A stretch of DNA of 64,000 nt from Lentisphaeria bacterium. Lineage in GTDB: Bacteria > Verrucomicrobiota > Lentisphaeria > Victivallales > UBA1829. This document shows, piece after piece, positions 42,792 through 51,964 of this stretch (positions within the stretch are counted from its first letter, which is position 1; every line of letters starts with the position of its first letter). The DNA lies in NCBI GenBank assembly GCA_017646015.1, contig JAGCNI010000010.1, forward strand, positions 1 through 64,000, in the 5' to 3' direction. A program made the translations under genes and the position numbers. Below the pieces are notes generated by a model that worked only from the letters and a program-made list of their open reading frames with translations, did no database searches and was not told where the DNA came from.

Positions 42792-44135
42792 TTATTTGTT
42801 TTTGCGTCTTTTCTCATTGATTTCCGCTTTGGCTCTGCGGAAATGTTGAACGTTGGGGCGTCCCGCCGGGCAGACATAAGTACAGATCCCGCACTCAAGA
42901 CAGCTTAATACATAATTTTCTTCCGCCAGATCATAGCGTTCATTTTCGCAGACTTTACTCAGTGTGCTGACCAGCAAACGCATCGGACAGGCATCGACAC
43001 AACGTCCGCAACTCAGACAGGGTCCTGCCTCAAACTGACGTACTTCATCGTTTGCAAGGAAAAGGATCCCGGATGTATTTTTGGAAACAGAAACTTTCAG
43101 GGATGACTGTGCAAATCCCATCATCGGTCCGCCGAGGATCAATTTGCCAACGGGTGACTGCAAGCCTCCCGCAGCTTCCAATGCTTTTTCCACCGGCGTG
43201 CCGAGACGCAAATGGAAGTTGCCAGTATCTTTGACTGGCGTTCCTGTGACTGTTACGATACGTTCGATCAGCGGACGACCTTCTGTTACAGCATCGGCGA
43301 TCGCTTTGAGGGTCCCTACGTTCTGAACCACACATCCAACGTCCATCGGCAAACCTCCGGCAACAACTTTCCGTCCGGTCAGGGCATAGATGAGTTGTTT
43401 TTCTCCGCCTTGCGGATAACGGACATGCAGGGGAATGATCTGTATATTTCTGTTTCTTTTTGCTTTTCTGCGGAGAATATTGATCGCATCGGGCTTGTTT
43501 TCTTCGATCCCGATCACAATATGAGAGATCCTCAGGATCTTGGCACAGATTTCAGCACCGGTGAGAACCTGTTCCGGATATTCACGCATGAGACGGTCAT
43601 CCGCTGTCAGATAGGGTTCACATTCTGCGCCGTTGATCACGAGAGTGTCAATGATTTTTTCCGGCGGAGGGGATAACTTTGCATGAGTCGGGAAAGCGGC
43701 TCCGCCCATTCCGACGATCCCTGCTTCCCGGACACGTTCCAGAAGAAGTTCTCTGTTCTGATCCCGCCAGTTGGGATATGGCGTCATTGGTTCGCACCAT
43801 TCATCTTTGCCGTCGGAAATGATTTCAACCGCCTGAACCGGAGCTCCATTCGCACCGGGGATCTCCAGAATTTCTCCGATCGTTCCGCTGGTGGGAGCAT
43901 GGAGAGGAACAGAAACAAAACCTCCGGCATCCGCAATTTTCTGTCCTTTCAGAACTGTATCGCCTTTCTGGACGTTCAATTTCGGCGGAGCTCCGATGTT
44001 CTGCTGGATGACCAGAGTATATTTATCCAACAGAGGAATATTGCGGATCAATCCGGCAGCAGAAAGTTCTTTATGATCTGCAGGATGGATCCCCCCTTCA
44101 AAATGTTTCGGATGTATCGGCATATTATTTTTCAT
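42792..44135 (-). CDS. rnfC: Rnf electron transport complex subunit C (NADH-linked)
   Basis: 447 residues. N-terminal barrel/biotinyl-like region, NADH/FMN-binding domain with GIVGMGGAAFPTHAKL, VINGAECEPYLTADDRLM, GIEENKPDA, then SLBB-like and two ferredoxin clusters CLSCGRCVDACP and CLECGICTYVCP. RnfC is the cytoplasmic NADH:flavin entry/exit point. It begins at ATG 44135, which overlaps the RnfB stop; the reading frame extends much further upstream but that part is out of frame with rnfB and has no ribosome site. Confidence 0.93.
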   Translation of the reverse strand: MKNNMPIHPKHFEGGIHPADHKELSAAGLIRNIPLLDKYTLVIQQNIGAPPKLNVQKGDTVLKGQKIADAGGFVSVPLHAPTSGTIGEILEIPGANGAPVQAVEIISDGKDEWCEPMTPYPNWRDQNRELLLERVREAGIVGMGGAAFPTHAKLSPPPEKIIDTLVINGAECEPYLTADDRLMREYPEQVLTGAEICAKILRISHIVIGIEENKPDAINILRRKAKRNRNIQIIPLHVRYPQGGEKQLIYALTGRKVVAGGLPMDVGCVVQNVGTLKAIADAVTEGRPLIERIVTVTGTPVKDTGNFHLRLGTPVEKALEAAGGLQSPVGKLILGGPMMGFAQSSLKVSVSKNTSGILFLANDEVRQFEAGPCLSCGRCVDACPMRLLVSTLSKVCENERYDLAEENYVLSCLECGICTYVCPAGRPNVQHFRRAKAEINEKRRKNK

Positions 44136-44962
44136 GCTGCACCTTCTTTCCCGCTGTTGGCGGCTGTATGATGTGCAACCGTATCCAACGCTCCGGTCGG
44201 ACAGGCTATTTCTCTGATTGTTTCTTCTGTAAGATTTGAATCTTCCGTGACCCGGACAAGGAATCCCTGAGCATTGAATGAATCCGGTACGGCGCGGACA
44301 CATTTCTTACATGCGATACATGCTGCTTCACATGCTTTCCGTTTGACCGGACCTTTTTCGAGGGAGTTGCAATAGACATGGATTTTGGAAGTTGCGGGTA
44401 CAAGGCGGATGAGTTTTCGCGGGCAGATATCAATACAGTTTCCGCAACCTTCGCAAAGTTCCGGATGAACGATCGCAAGCCCGTTTCTGATTTCAATGGC
44501 ACCGAACTGACAGCGTCTTGCACAGGAGCCGAGACCGATACAGCCGAAACGGCATGTTTTACCGCCACCGGAAAGAGCGGCAGCCGCGCGACAGTCATTG
44601 AGACCATTGTAACGGGCAAGACGTTTGGCTTTATGATTGTCACCGGAACAATAGACCACGGCGACTTGTTTTTCTCTGTTGCCCGCTTCCTTGCCGAGAA
44701 TTTCAGCGATTTTTTTGAAATTTTCCTCAGAACAGGCACTGCATGATGAGATATTCGCATCATTTTCCACGATTTCTTTTGCAAAATCAGCGCATCCGGC
44801 ATATCCGCATCCGCCGCAATTTGCACCGGGGAGAAGTTCGGTGATCTCTTCAATACGGGGATCTGCTTCCACGGCAAAACGTTTGGCTGTATATCCGATC
44901 AATATTCCGAGAACCAGACCCAGAAGTGCCAGAACCGCAGCTGCTATAAGGATATTTGTCAT
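44132..44962 (-). CDS. rnfB: Rnf electron transport complex subunit B (ferredoxin-linked)
   Basis: 276 residues: N-terminal membrane helix (~3-25), the Fe-S domain GANCGGCGYAGCADFA, then a Cys-rich part (CRFGCIGLGSCARRC), a full ferredoxin cluster CEGCGNCIDICP, and a last cluster C-I-A-C-K-K-C whose usual fourth Cys is Val225. RnfB takes electrons from reduced ferredoxin. Start ATG 44962 has AGGAGATATG-type spacing upstream. Confidence 0.92.
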   Translation of the reverse strand: MTNILIAAAVLALLGLVLGILIGYTAKRFAVEADPRIEEITELLPGANCGGCGYAGCADFAKEIVENDANISSCSACSEENFKKIAEILGKEAGNREKQVAVVYCSGDNHKAKRLARYNGLNDCRAAAALSGGGKTCRFGCIGLGSCARRCQFGAIEIRNGLAIVHPELCEGCGNCIDICPRKLIRLVPATSKIHVYCNSLEKGPVKRKACEAACIACKKCVRAVPDSFNAQGFLVRVTEDSNLTEETIREIACPTGALDTVAHHTAANSGKEGAA

Positions 44963-44981
44963 AGTTTCATATCTCCTGTTT

Positions 44982-45605
44982 TTATTTGACCAATCCGGAG
45001 AATCCCATGAACGCAAGAGCCAGGATCCCGGCTGTGATCAAAGCGATGGACATTCCCTGAAATGCTTTCGGGATCCGGGAGAGTTCAAGACGTTCACGCA
45101 AACTGGAAAAGAGCAACAGTGCCAGAGAGAATCCGATCCCGGAACAAATTCCGTACACTGTCGAAGCCAGAATGCTGCGTCCGGAATCTGCATTCAGTTG
45201 GGCAGCTCCGAGAACCGCACAGTTTGTCGTGATCAACGGCAGATAAATTCCGAGAGCCCCATACAGGGCAGGGCTGAATTTCTGCAACAGGATCTCCACG
45301 ATCTGAACCAGTGCTGCAATCACAACAATGAAGACCAGAATCCGAGTGAAAGACATATCCAGATTTTTGATCTGAAAACTGCCGATCGTCAGATTCAGTT
45401 TCGCAGAAAGCAGTCCGTGGTAAAGACAGGCGGTCACAAAAGAGGCGATCCCCATGACAAAGACCACGGCACCGCCCATGCCAAGAGCTGTTTTTATTTT
45501 TTTTGATACCCCGAGAAAGGGACAGATACCGAGAATTCTGGACAACACGATATTGTTCACCAGAATCGCTCCCACTGTGATCAGCAACCATTCATTGGCC
45601 GGCAT
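44982..45605 (-). CDS. rnfA: Rnf electron transport complex subunit A
   Basis: 207 residues, six membrane helices. RnfA signature VLSRILGICPFLGVSKK with its conserved Cys in helix 1, and YLPLITTNCAVLGAA in the second half; these are the two half-repeats with Cys ligands. Start ATG 45605 follows AAGGAG. The frame that extends to 45695 begins in the -35 box and is rejected. First gene of the operon; the complete rnfABCDGE order matches proteobacterial-style operons. Confidence 0.94.
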   Translation of the reverse strand: MPANEWLLITVGAILVNNIVLSRILGICPFLGVSKKIKTALGMGGAVVFVMGIASFVTACLYHGLLSAKLNLTIGSFQIKNLDMSFTRILVFIVVIAALVQIVEILLQKFSPALYGALGIYLPLITTNCAVLGAAQLNADSGRSILASTVYGICSGIGFSLALLLFSSLRERLELSRIPKAFQGMSIALITAGILALAFMGFSGLVK

Positions 45606-45667
45606 CGTTTTTATCTCCTTATTTTCTTTGATTTTTTTACTTGTTTTTTCTTTGTTCAAAACAGAGA

Positions 45668-45695
45668 AATATACTCTCTCCATATTTTTTTTCAA
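45668..45695 (-). promoter_or_regulatory. Promoter for the rnf operon
   Basis: Minus strand TTGAAA (45695-45690), 16-bp spacer, TATATT (45673-45668), 62 bases before rnfA. Confidence 0.7.
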
Positions 45696-45822
45696 GATTT
45701 AGATAGTTTTTTATTCTGGAGTATTGAATGTTTTTTTGATTATTCTATTGAAAAAAAAATGAATCATGCTATTTTGTTAATGATACATTAATATTTTATC
45801 TATTGCAAAAGGAGAAATGGTT

Positions 45823-46710
45823 GTGAAACGAATATTTCAGAGGCTTTTGCCTCTTGTATTAACTCTTCTTTTCTGTTGTACTGCAATGGCTAAGGAAAAA
45901 TGGTTCAACTGGGAAAAAAGTATTGAGCTGTTCCCGGGGATCCGCCATGTCTATCAGGATATACGCAAACCCCGGATCATGAAACTCAATATTGTCCGGG
46001 TGGATCTGAATCATAAAAATATTGTTTTAAAGACCTCCGGGCGTTCCGAATATTGGGGCGAGATGATGCCGGATCACAGAAATATCCGGATCCGTACACG
46101 GCGTCAGAGTACATTTGATTTTCTGTTGATGCATCGGCGCGCAGGCGTGAATATGGTATTGGCTGTCAATGCTTCCCCCTGGCAGCCGCACCCGCAATTT
46201 ACCGGGACTCAATTGTATGCGGGAAATCTCGGTCTGGTCATTTCGGAGGGTTTGCTGGTGGATTTTCCCAATGGTGCACCGGCGTTTCTGATCATGAAAA
46301 ACGGCAGACGTATGATCCGGCATGTCAGAAAAGGTGAAGATTTTTCAGGGATCCAATTGGCAGTCGGAGGTTTTTCCATGATTTTGACTGACGGCATTCC
46401 CGGAGGACGCAATGAGCTCAATTCCCGCACTGCTTACGGTCTTTCTGCTGATACAAGATTTCTCTATATCGTTACCGTAGATGGAAATATTCCGGGTGTC
46501 AGTGAGGGGATCAGCACCCGGGAGTTGGCGGATCAACTGAAATTTTTTGGTGCATGGAATGCGTTGTGTATGGACAGCGGGGAATCTACAAGTCTGCTGA
46601 TGATCGCCAAAGATATCCGTGGAAAAGATGTGGTCCATCGTTTGAATTGTTCATCCGATAATCTTGCAGTTGCCAATTCGCTGGGAATTTGTCTGATTCA
46701 CACTCCATAA
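45823..46710 (+). CDS. Secreted phosphodiester glycosidase (NAGPA) domain protein
   Basis: 295 residues with a signal peptide (RIFQRLLPLVLTLLFCCTAMA). The NAGPA-type fold is suggested by VNASPWQ, GNLGLVISEGLLV, the LAVGGFSMILTDG segment, RTAYGLSADTRFLYIVTVDG and the C-terminal MDSGESTSLL. Such proteins cleave GlcNAc-phosphodiesters in animals; in bacteria they are secreted and poorly characterised. I take GTG 45823 as the start because AAAAGGAG is then 8 bases away; ATG 45817 would be only 2 bases from it. Confidence 0.82.
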   Translation: MKRIFQRLLPLVLTLLFCCTAMAKEKWFNWEKSIELFPGIRHVYQDIRKPRIMKLNIVRVDLNHKNIVLKTSGRSEYWGEMMPDHRNIRIRTRRQSTFDFLLMHRRAGVNMVLAVNASPWQPHPQFTGTQLYAGNLGLVISEGLLVDFPNGAPAFLIMKNGRRMIRHVRKGEDFSGIQLAVGGFSMILTDGIPGGRNELNSRTAYGLSADTRFLYIVTVDGNIPGVSEGISTRELADQLKFFGAWNALCMDSGESTSLLMIAKDIRGKDVVHRLNCSSDNLAVANSLGICLIHTP

Positions 46711-46733
46711 TAGTGCAGAATCCGCAAATCCGC

Positions 46734-46762
46734 TTGACAACACGTGTTTGGTCTGTTATATT
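46734..46762 (+). promoter_or_regulatory. Promoter for the coiled-coil protein gene
   Basis: TTGACA (46734-46739), 17-bp spacer, TATATT (46757-46762), 24 bases after the NAGPA stop and 62 bases before ATG 46825. Confidence 0.78.
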
Positions 46763-46824
46763 TCCATGACTGAACAATATTGTATAGTTTCAACATAACT
46801 GTTTACGAAAGGGAACATTCGCTG

Positions 46825-47358
46825 ATGAAAAAACATTTTCTGCTGTGTCTTGCCGCTGTATTCGCTCTGAACCATTGTGCCTTTGCTCAAGAGGAGATGC
46901 CTGATCCTCCTGATGCAGCAGCTGCTTCTCCCGCTCCTGCTCCTGCTCCGGCGGAAAAGAAAGCCACTGCTGATGATTCTGATAATCCTTATGCCGAACA
47001 ACATAAAGCGATTCAGAATGCAGAAAAAGCGGTCAATGCGGCAAAACGCCGTTCCGACCGCCGCCGTGCCGTTGCTGAACTGCGTAAAGAAGTGGAAAAA
47101 CTGGAACGGATCTATAAACGGAATGTGGAAGAGTTGAAACAGCAGGAAAAATCATTTGCCAACCATGTCCGGCTTGCCCGCAGCAAATCTCAGAAAGCCG
47201 CCGTACAGAAAAAATTGAAAAAAGTCCGTGCCGATATCAAGGCTGAACAGGAAAAAGCCGGATATAAAAAATGGTATGACAAGGTCAAAGAGTTGGATAA
47301 CAGCAAGAAAAAAGAGAGTAAAGAGAAAAAAGTCCGGAACAAACGCAAGAAAAAATAA
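46825..47358 (+). CDS. Secreted lysine-rich coiled-coil protein of unknown function
   Basis: 177 residues. Signal peptide MKKHFLLCLAAVFALNHCAFA with cleavage before QEE. Then an acidic Ala/Pro linker (PAPAPAPAE), a predicted long coiled coil (residues ~60-150, heptad-like Leu/Ala with many Glu/Lys: VAELRKEVEKLERIYKRNVEEL), and a very Lys-rich C-terminal tail of KKK/KRK clusters. I recognise no family. It has its own TTGACA/TATATT promoter. The start ATG 46825 has only a weak AAAGGGA upstream. Confidence 0.7.
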   Translation: MKKHFLLCLAAVFALNHCAFAQEEMPDPPDAAAASPAPAPAPAEKKATADDSDNPYAEQHKAIQNAEKAVNAAKRRSDRRRAVAELRKEVEKLERIYKRNVEELKQQEKSFANHVRLARSKSQKAAVQKKLKKVRADIKAEQEKAGYKKWYDKVKELDNSKKKESKEKKVRNKRKKK

Positions 47359-47388
47359 CTCTGTTCAGCGGGGGGAGGATTTGTTTGT

Positions 47389-48930
47389 ATGACAATACCG
47401 GAATCACATCTGATACTGCTTGGGTTGACTGTTGCTGCCGGGCTTGCTGCGGCTCTTCATATTCTGTTGACTATGCGGGATGATACTCAGCGGGCGGCAT
47501 TATGGCTGCTGTTGGTAGTTACATTTCCGGTTTTCGGTTCTCTCTTGTATGTCGTTGCCGGTGTTTCCCGGCGTAATACGTTCGGGAAAAAAATTGCCCG
47601 TTCTGTTGCTGCTTTCCTTTTACAGAGGGATCAAGCAGAACACCTTGCCTTGAAGAGTTACAAGGATCAAATGAGTCGTTTTATCGGGAAAGATCCGGGA
47701 TCGCCCGTGCATACTATGGATTTTATTGTAATGCTGGAGCGTTTATTGAAATCCGGCTCAGCATTTTCCTCAGAAGAACAGAATGACTTTGTATATCCGG
47801 TTCTTCCTTTGGGGGCAACATCTCTTTCCGGCAATAAAATTGAATTGTTCTGTGATGGTACCGATGCTTATCCGGCAATGCTTGACAGTATCCGTTCCGC
47901 ACGGAAAAATATTCATCTGCAAAGTTTTATTTTTGCGGATGACCGTATCGGCAGGACAATTATGGCAGCCCTTTGTGAACGAGCAGAAGCGGGCGTGGAA
48001 GTCCGGATCCTGTTTGATAAATTCGGATCGTTCAAATCTTCCTGGTTCCTGTTGGATTACCGTTCCCGTTCTCTGCCGAATCTGCAGATCCGTCCATTTT
48101 CCCATGCGTCGCTGTTGACCCCGTGGCGTATTCAGTTGCGGAATCATCGGAAACTGTTGGTTGTGGATGGTCATACTGCGTTTACGGGCGGGTTGAATAT
48201 CAGTCAGGAAAATATCCGGACAAAAGATCATTTGGGAATCCATGATTTTCATTGCCGTGTCCGGGGACCGGTCGTCAGTGAACTGCAATTTCTTTTTTTC
48301 TGTGATTGGCTGTACGCATCCCGGCGTCATCCTGAAACATTATTTCTGCGTGAATATTTTCCTCATCCGGAAGCTTGCGGAAATGATATAGTCCGTCTGA
48401 TTGCCAGCGGACATGGTTATTTTTTTGAGGGGACAGAGAAAGTCTTTTTTGCGGCTGCATCGACTGCCCGGAAATCTCTCTGGATCATCACACCGTATTT
48501 CGCTCCGCCCCAGGATTTCTGCAAAGCTTTGCGGATGGCATCGGCAAGAGGGGTGGATGTCCGTCTGATCGTACCGGCTGTGAACAATCATTGGTTTATG
48601 AAAATGGCATCGGGCGGTTTGTATGAGACATTGTGCAGTGACGGGGTCCGGATTTTTGAACGTCAGGAGGTTTTCACTCATGCCAAAGCCATGTTGGTGG
48701 ATGGTCAGATCGCTTATCTCGGCTCCAGTAATTGTGATGTCCGGAGTTTCCGTTTGAATTTTGAACTTGATATGTTGGTTGAACAAGGGGATTTCCCGGA
48801 AATCCTGCATCGTCAGTTTCTGTCGGAATTGAAAAATTCTGTGGAGATCACCGGGGAGAAGCTCCGGAATAAAACGATTTTCCGGAAACTCGGGGAAAGT
48901 CTCTGTGCCCTCCTGACTCCGGTTTTATAA
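47389..48930 (+). CDS. Cardiolipin synthase (phospholipase D superfamily)
   Basis: 513 residues. Two N-terminal membrane helices (LLGLTVAAGLAAALHILL and ALWLLLVVTFPVFGSLLYVV), a C-terminal pair of PLD domains with both HKD motifs: HRKLLVVDG (His253) and HAKAMLVDG (His431). This is the layout of bacterial ClsA, which condenses two phosphatidylglycerols. GGGGGAGGA is ~10 bases before the ATG. It follows the coiled-coil gene by 30 bases, probably on one transcript. Confidence 0.9.
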   Translation: MTIPESHLILLGLTVAAGLAAALHILLTMRDDTQRAALWLLLVVTFPVFGSLLYVVAGVSRRNTFGKKIARSVAAFLLQRDQAEHLALKSYKDQMSRFIGKDPGSPVHTMDFIVMLERLLKSGSAFSSEEQNDFVYPVLPLGATSLSGNKIELFCDGTDAYPAMLDSIRSARKNIHLQSFIFADDRIGRTIMAALCERAEAGVEVRILFDKFGSFKSSWFLLDYRSRSLPNLQIRPFSHASLLTPWRIQLRNHRKLLVVDGHTAFTGGLNISQENIRTKDHLGIHDFHCRVRGPVVSELQFLFFCDWLYASRRHPETLFLREYFPHPEACGNDIVRLIASGHGYFFEGTEKVFFAAASTARKSLWIITPYFAPPQDFCKALRMASARGVDVRLIVPAVNNHWFMKMASGGLYETLCSDGVRIFERQEVFTHAKAMLVDGQIAYLGSSNCDVRSFRLNFELDMLVEQGDFPEILHRQFLSELKNSVEITGEKLRNKTIFRKLGESLCALLTPVL

Positions 48931-48953
48931 CAGTTTCACAAAGGATGAAATGA

Positions 48954-51095
48954 ATGGGAAGCAATAAGAAAAATCATACAGTTCTGTCGGTGATCATTCC
49001 GATTTATAATGAAGAAAAAACGATTTGTACGTTGTTGGATAAAGTGGCATCCTGCGGCGTGTCTGTTTCGATGGAAATGATCCTTGTCAATGATGGATCC
49101 ACAGACAACACGGCATCTTTGTGCCGGGAATGGATCCGTGAGAATGAGAAGAAGATCCAAGCCCGTGTGGTTTTTCTGGAAAAAGAAAACGGCGGAAAAG
49201 GTTCTGCTGTAAAGGCCGGGATCAAAGTTTCATCCGGTGATGTCGTCATTATTCAGGATGCCGATCTCGAATATGATCCGCGCGATTATACCAAGTGTAT
49301 TACTCCCATTCTGCATGGAGAATGTAAAGTCGTGTACGGCTCCAGAGAGGCAGATAACCGGAATCGTCTTTTTTCCTCTCCCTCATTCTTTCTGGGGGGA
49401 CTGCTGTTGACCTATTGGATCAATCTGCTGTTCAATTCCGATTTGACAGATGAACCGACCTGTTATAAAACATTTGATGGCGATTTGATCCGTTCCATTC
49501 CGTTGGATGGTGATCGTTTTGAATGGGAGCCGGAAGTGACAGCCAAGTTGTTGCGGATGGGATTTGAAATACGGGAAGTGCCGATTTCCTACAATCCCCG
49601 TAAAGTGACAGAAGGAAAGAAAATCAAATGGTTTGATGGTCTTCAAGGTTTATGGATCGCTTTGTTCTGGCGTTTTGCGGGGATGAAAGAGATTCGGAAA
49701 ACAACACAAAATGTATCCCTGTCCTGTGCAGAGATCATGCAGCGCAAACGGCGTTCTGTCTATTGGCTGTACGGAATATTTCTGTTTGCATTTCTGATCC
49801 GTTTGGCTGCTGCGTTGCCCGGATTGTCAACTCCGCAAAAATTTCTGACCCGTCCGGACAGCCGGGCATTTCTGAGTGCTGCGGGGGAGGGGATCTTCAA
49901 GGAACTTCCCTCCTTTTACCGGTTGTATCCCTCTTCCCTGAAAAATTGGAAAAAGGGGACGCCGAAGTATGAAATTGTAAATGGCAGTGAGACCCGGGCG
50001 CCGCTTTATACGTTATGGCTTTCCCTGGTTTTCGGGATCAGTGGAAAGAGTTTTGTTTTTGCCGCTCTTGCGGGATGTCTGCTGGGTGCGTTTTCGTGTT
50101 TGATCGTCTATCTTTCCGGAAATGTGTTTGGCTCCTGTAAAGTCGGGATCATAGCTTCGCTGTTACTGGCGTTGAATCCGATGGCAGTGACATTCAGTCC
50201 TTTGTTTCTGCCGGATACTTTGTTTCTGTGCATGGTCGCATTGCAGACCTGGTTTTTTCTTCGTTTTATCAAAAATGCGTTCGGTTTGAATTTGATAACG
50301 AGTGTGATTTTTGCTGCATTAGGTGCATTGATCCGTCCGGTGAATGCGTTGTGGATCTTTCCCTGTATATTTGTGCTCTGTTTTTACCGGAAAACAGAAT
50401 TGCGCTTGCGTTTGAATTATATGTTGGTGGCTCTGCTTCTGTTTGGTTTTCTGCTGATGCCGTGGATCCTGGGATCAAAATATCATGGGATCGGCTGGCG
50501 TATTGATTCGATCAGTTCGGAAGCGTTGTTGAAAAACACGGCTGCTTTGCAGGGAAAACAAACCGGCGGGAATCCGTATCTGATCGCAAAAGAGTTCCGG
50601 GAAAGATTGAAACAGCATTATGCGGAAAATCCGGAAAAATTCCGGACACTCGGCGAACAGTTGGATCATCAGGATAAAGAGATGATCGGGCGGATCTTGA
50701 AACATCCTTTCCGTTATCTTTCATTGCATTTCAATCCGAAGATCCTTTCGCAGGATCTGAGTGAGTTGATGCGGAACTGGGGGATCCTGAAACCTCCCCG
50801 GATCATGGTGATGTCTCTGATGGTACTGTGTCTGGTTCTCTATATGGGAACTGCGCTCGGCTTGGGATGGTATCTGCTTGCAGCATTGGATCAGAAGAGT
50901 CTGCTCTCTTTTCTGCTGTTGCTGTTGTTTTCCGGTTATTATTTTCTGATGCCGGGTGCGATTGCCGTGCCGCGTTATCAGTTACCGGCTCTGCCGTTTC
51001 TCTATCTTGCTGCCGGATATGGCTTGATTTGTCTGCATGGTCTGGTCAGGGAAAAACGTTTGCCGGAAGGTTTGACAGGGCGAGGAGGAAGATGA
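48954..51095 (+). CDS. Fusion of family 2 glycosyltransferase with C-terminal GT39/PMT-like membrane domain
   Basis: 713 residues. Residues ~10-245 are a dolichyl/polyprenyl-phosphate sugar synthase-type GT2 (VIIPIYNEEKTI, DGSTDNTAS, GKGSAVKAG, QDADLEYDP). The rest (~270-710) has about ten membrane helices with an early periplasmic loop containing RPDSRAF and NGSETRAPLYTLWL, as in GT39/ArnT-type transferases. The two activities would make a polyprenyl-linked sugar and then pass it on outside the membrane. The acceptor is unknown. It is preceded by cls by 23 bases and followed by tcdA by 1 base. Confidence 0.82.
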   Translation: MGSNKKNHTVLSVIIPIYNEEKTICTLLDKVASCGVSVSMEMILVNDGSTDNTASLCREWIRENEKKIQARVVFLEKENGGKGSAVKAGIKVSSGDVVIIQDADLEYDPRDYTKCITPILHGECKVVYGSREADNRNRLFSSPSFFLGGLLLTYWINLLFNSDLTDEPTCYKTFDGDLIRSIPLDGDRFEWEPEVTAKLLRMGFEIREVPISYNPRKVTEGKKIKWFDGLQGLWIALFWRFAGMKEIRKTTQNVSLSCAEIMQRKRRSVYWLYGIFLFAFLIRLAAALPGLSTPQKFLTRPDSRAFLSAAGEGIFKELPSFYRLYPSSLKNWKKGTPKYEIVNGSETRAPLYTLWLSLVFGISGKSFVFAALAGCLLGAFSCLIVYLSGNVFGSCKVGIIASLLLALNPMAVTFSPLFLPDTLFLCMVALQTWFFLRFIKNAFGLNLITSVIFAALGALIRPVNALWIFPCIFVLCFYRKTELRLRLNYMLVALLLFGFLLMPWILGSKYHGIGWRIDSISSEALLKNTAALQGKQTGGNPYLIAKEFRERLKQHYAENPEKFRTLGEQLDHQDKEMIGRILKHPFRYLSLHFNPKILSQDLSELMRNWGILKPPRIMVMSLMVLCLVLYMGTALGLGWYLLAALDQKSLLSFLLLLLFSGYYFLMPGAIAVPRYQLPALPFLYLAAGYGLICLHGLVREKRLPEGLTGRGGR

Positions 51096-51096
51096 G

Positions 51097-51834
51097 ATGA
51101 GTTTCAATACAGATTGGCAGGATCGTACCCGGCTTTTGCTGGGAGAAAACAGTTGTGATGCTTTCCGGGATATTCATGTGCTTGTGGTTGGTCTTGGCGG
51201 TGTCGGAGCGTATGCCGCAGAGATGATCTGTCGTGCGGGGATCGGGCGTATGACGATCGTGGATGGAGATTTGGTTGAAACGACCAATCTGAACCGTCAG
51301 CTGGCTGCGCTTCATTCCACACTCGGTCAGGAGAAAGCCCTTGTGATCGGAGAGCGTTTGAAAGATATCAATCCGGAGTTGGATTTGCGTGTGATTTCAG
51401 AATATCTCACTGCGGAACGGATGGGAGAAGTTCTTTCAGAAACCCGTTTTGATTGCGTGATCGATGCGATCGATTCTCTTGCCCCGAAAGTGGAACTTGC
51501 CCGTTGCTGTGTGGAAAGAGATATTCCGATCGTATGCAGTATGGGGGCAGGGGCACGGATGGATCCGGAACAGATCCGTTGTGTGGATGTTTCCAAAACA
51601 TTCAACTGCGGACTTGCCCGTGCATTCCGTCATGGGTTGAGCCGTTACGGAATCCGCAAAGGAGTCTGCACTGTTTTTTCTTCTGAACAGCCTGTCCGAA
51701 CAGCGATCCGTGAAGAGCGTTCCGGACCGAATAAATGTTCTGTAACAGGAACGATTTCGTTTATTCCTGCGATCTTCGGCTGTCATTGCGCTGCTGCGGC
51801 GATTCGTCTGATTCTGGAGAAAAGCGGGAAATAA
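51097..51834 (+). CDS. tcdA: tRNA threonylcarbamoyladenosine dehydratase TcdA
   Basis: 245 residues of the E1-like/ThiF superfamily. Nucleotide-binding VVGLGGVGAYAAEMICR and the E1-type IVDGDLVETTNLNRQL are visible, followed by DAIDSLAPKVELA and ICSMGAGARMDP-type segments of TcdA/CsdL. It closes t6A37 into ct6A in tRNAs decoding ANN. It starts one base after the stop of the GT fusion. Confidence 0.88.
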   Translation: MSFNTDWQDRTRLLLGENSCDAFRDIHVLVVGLGGVGAYAAEMICRAGIGRMTIVDGDLVETTNLNRQLAALHSTLGQEKALVIGERLKDINPELDLRVISEYLTAERMGEVLSETRFDCVIDAIDSLAPKVELARCCVERDIPIVCSMGAGARMDPEQIRCVDVSKTFNCGLARAFRHGLSRYGIRKGVCTVFSSEQPVRTAIREERSGPNKCSVTGTISFIPAIFGCHCAAAAIRLILEKSGK

Positions 51835-51878
51835 ATATCTGAATCCTGTTTTTCTTGCAGGAAAAGGTCATAAAAGAC

Positions 51879-51907
51879 TTGCACTTTTGCCTATGTTCGT
51901 GTAAATT
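51879..51907 (+). promoter_or_regulatory. Promoter for the LeuB-like gene
   Basis: TTGCAC (51879-51884), 17-bp spacer, TAAATT (51902-51907), 57 bases before the ATG. The TAAATTAC context is like that of the rpsA promoter. Confidence 0.65.
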
Positions 51908-51964
51908 ACCTGATTAAACAAGATCTCACAATTAAAATTTACAGTTTCAGGAAGGATTTGGAAC

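Noticed and set aside
44136-44303. 56-residue N-terminal extension of RnfC
   Set aside because: It overlaps rnfB in another frame, is Arg/Ser/Cys-rich and unlike RnfC. The ATGA at 44135 is the natural start.
45606-45695. Extended RnfA starting at 45695
   Set aside because: The start falls in the TTGAAA -35 box. ATG 45605 has AAGGAG and gives the usual length.
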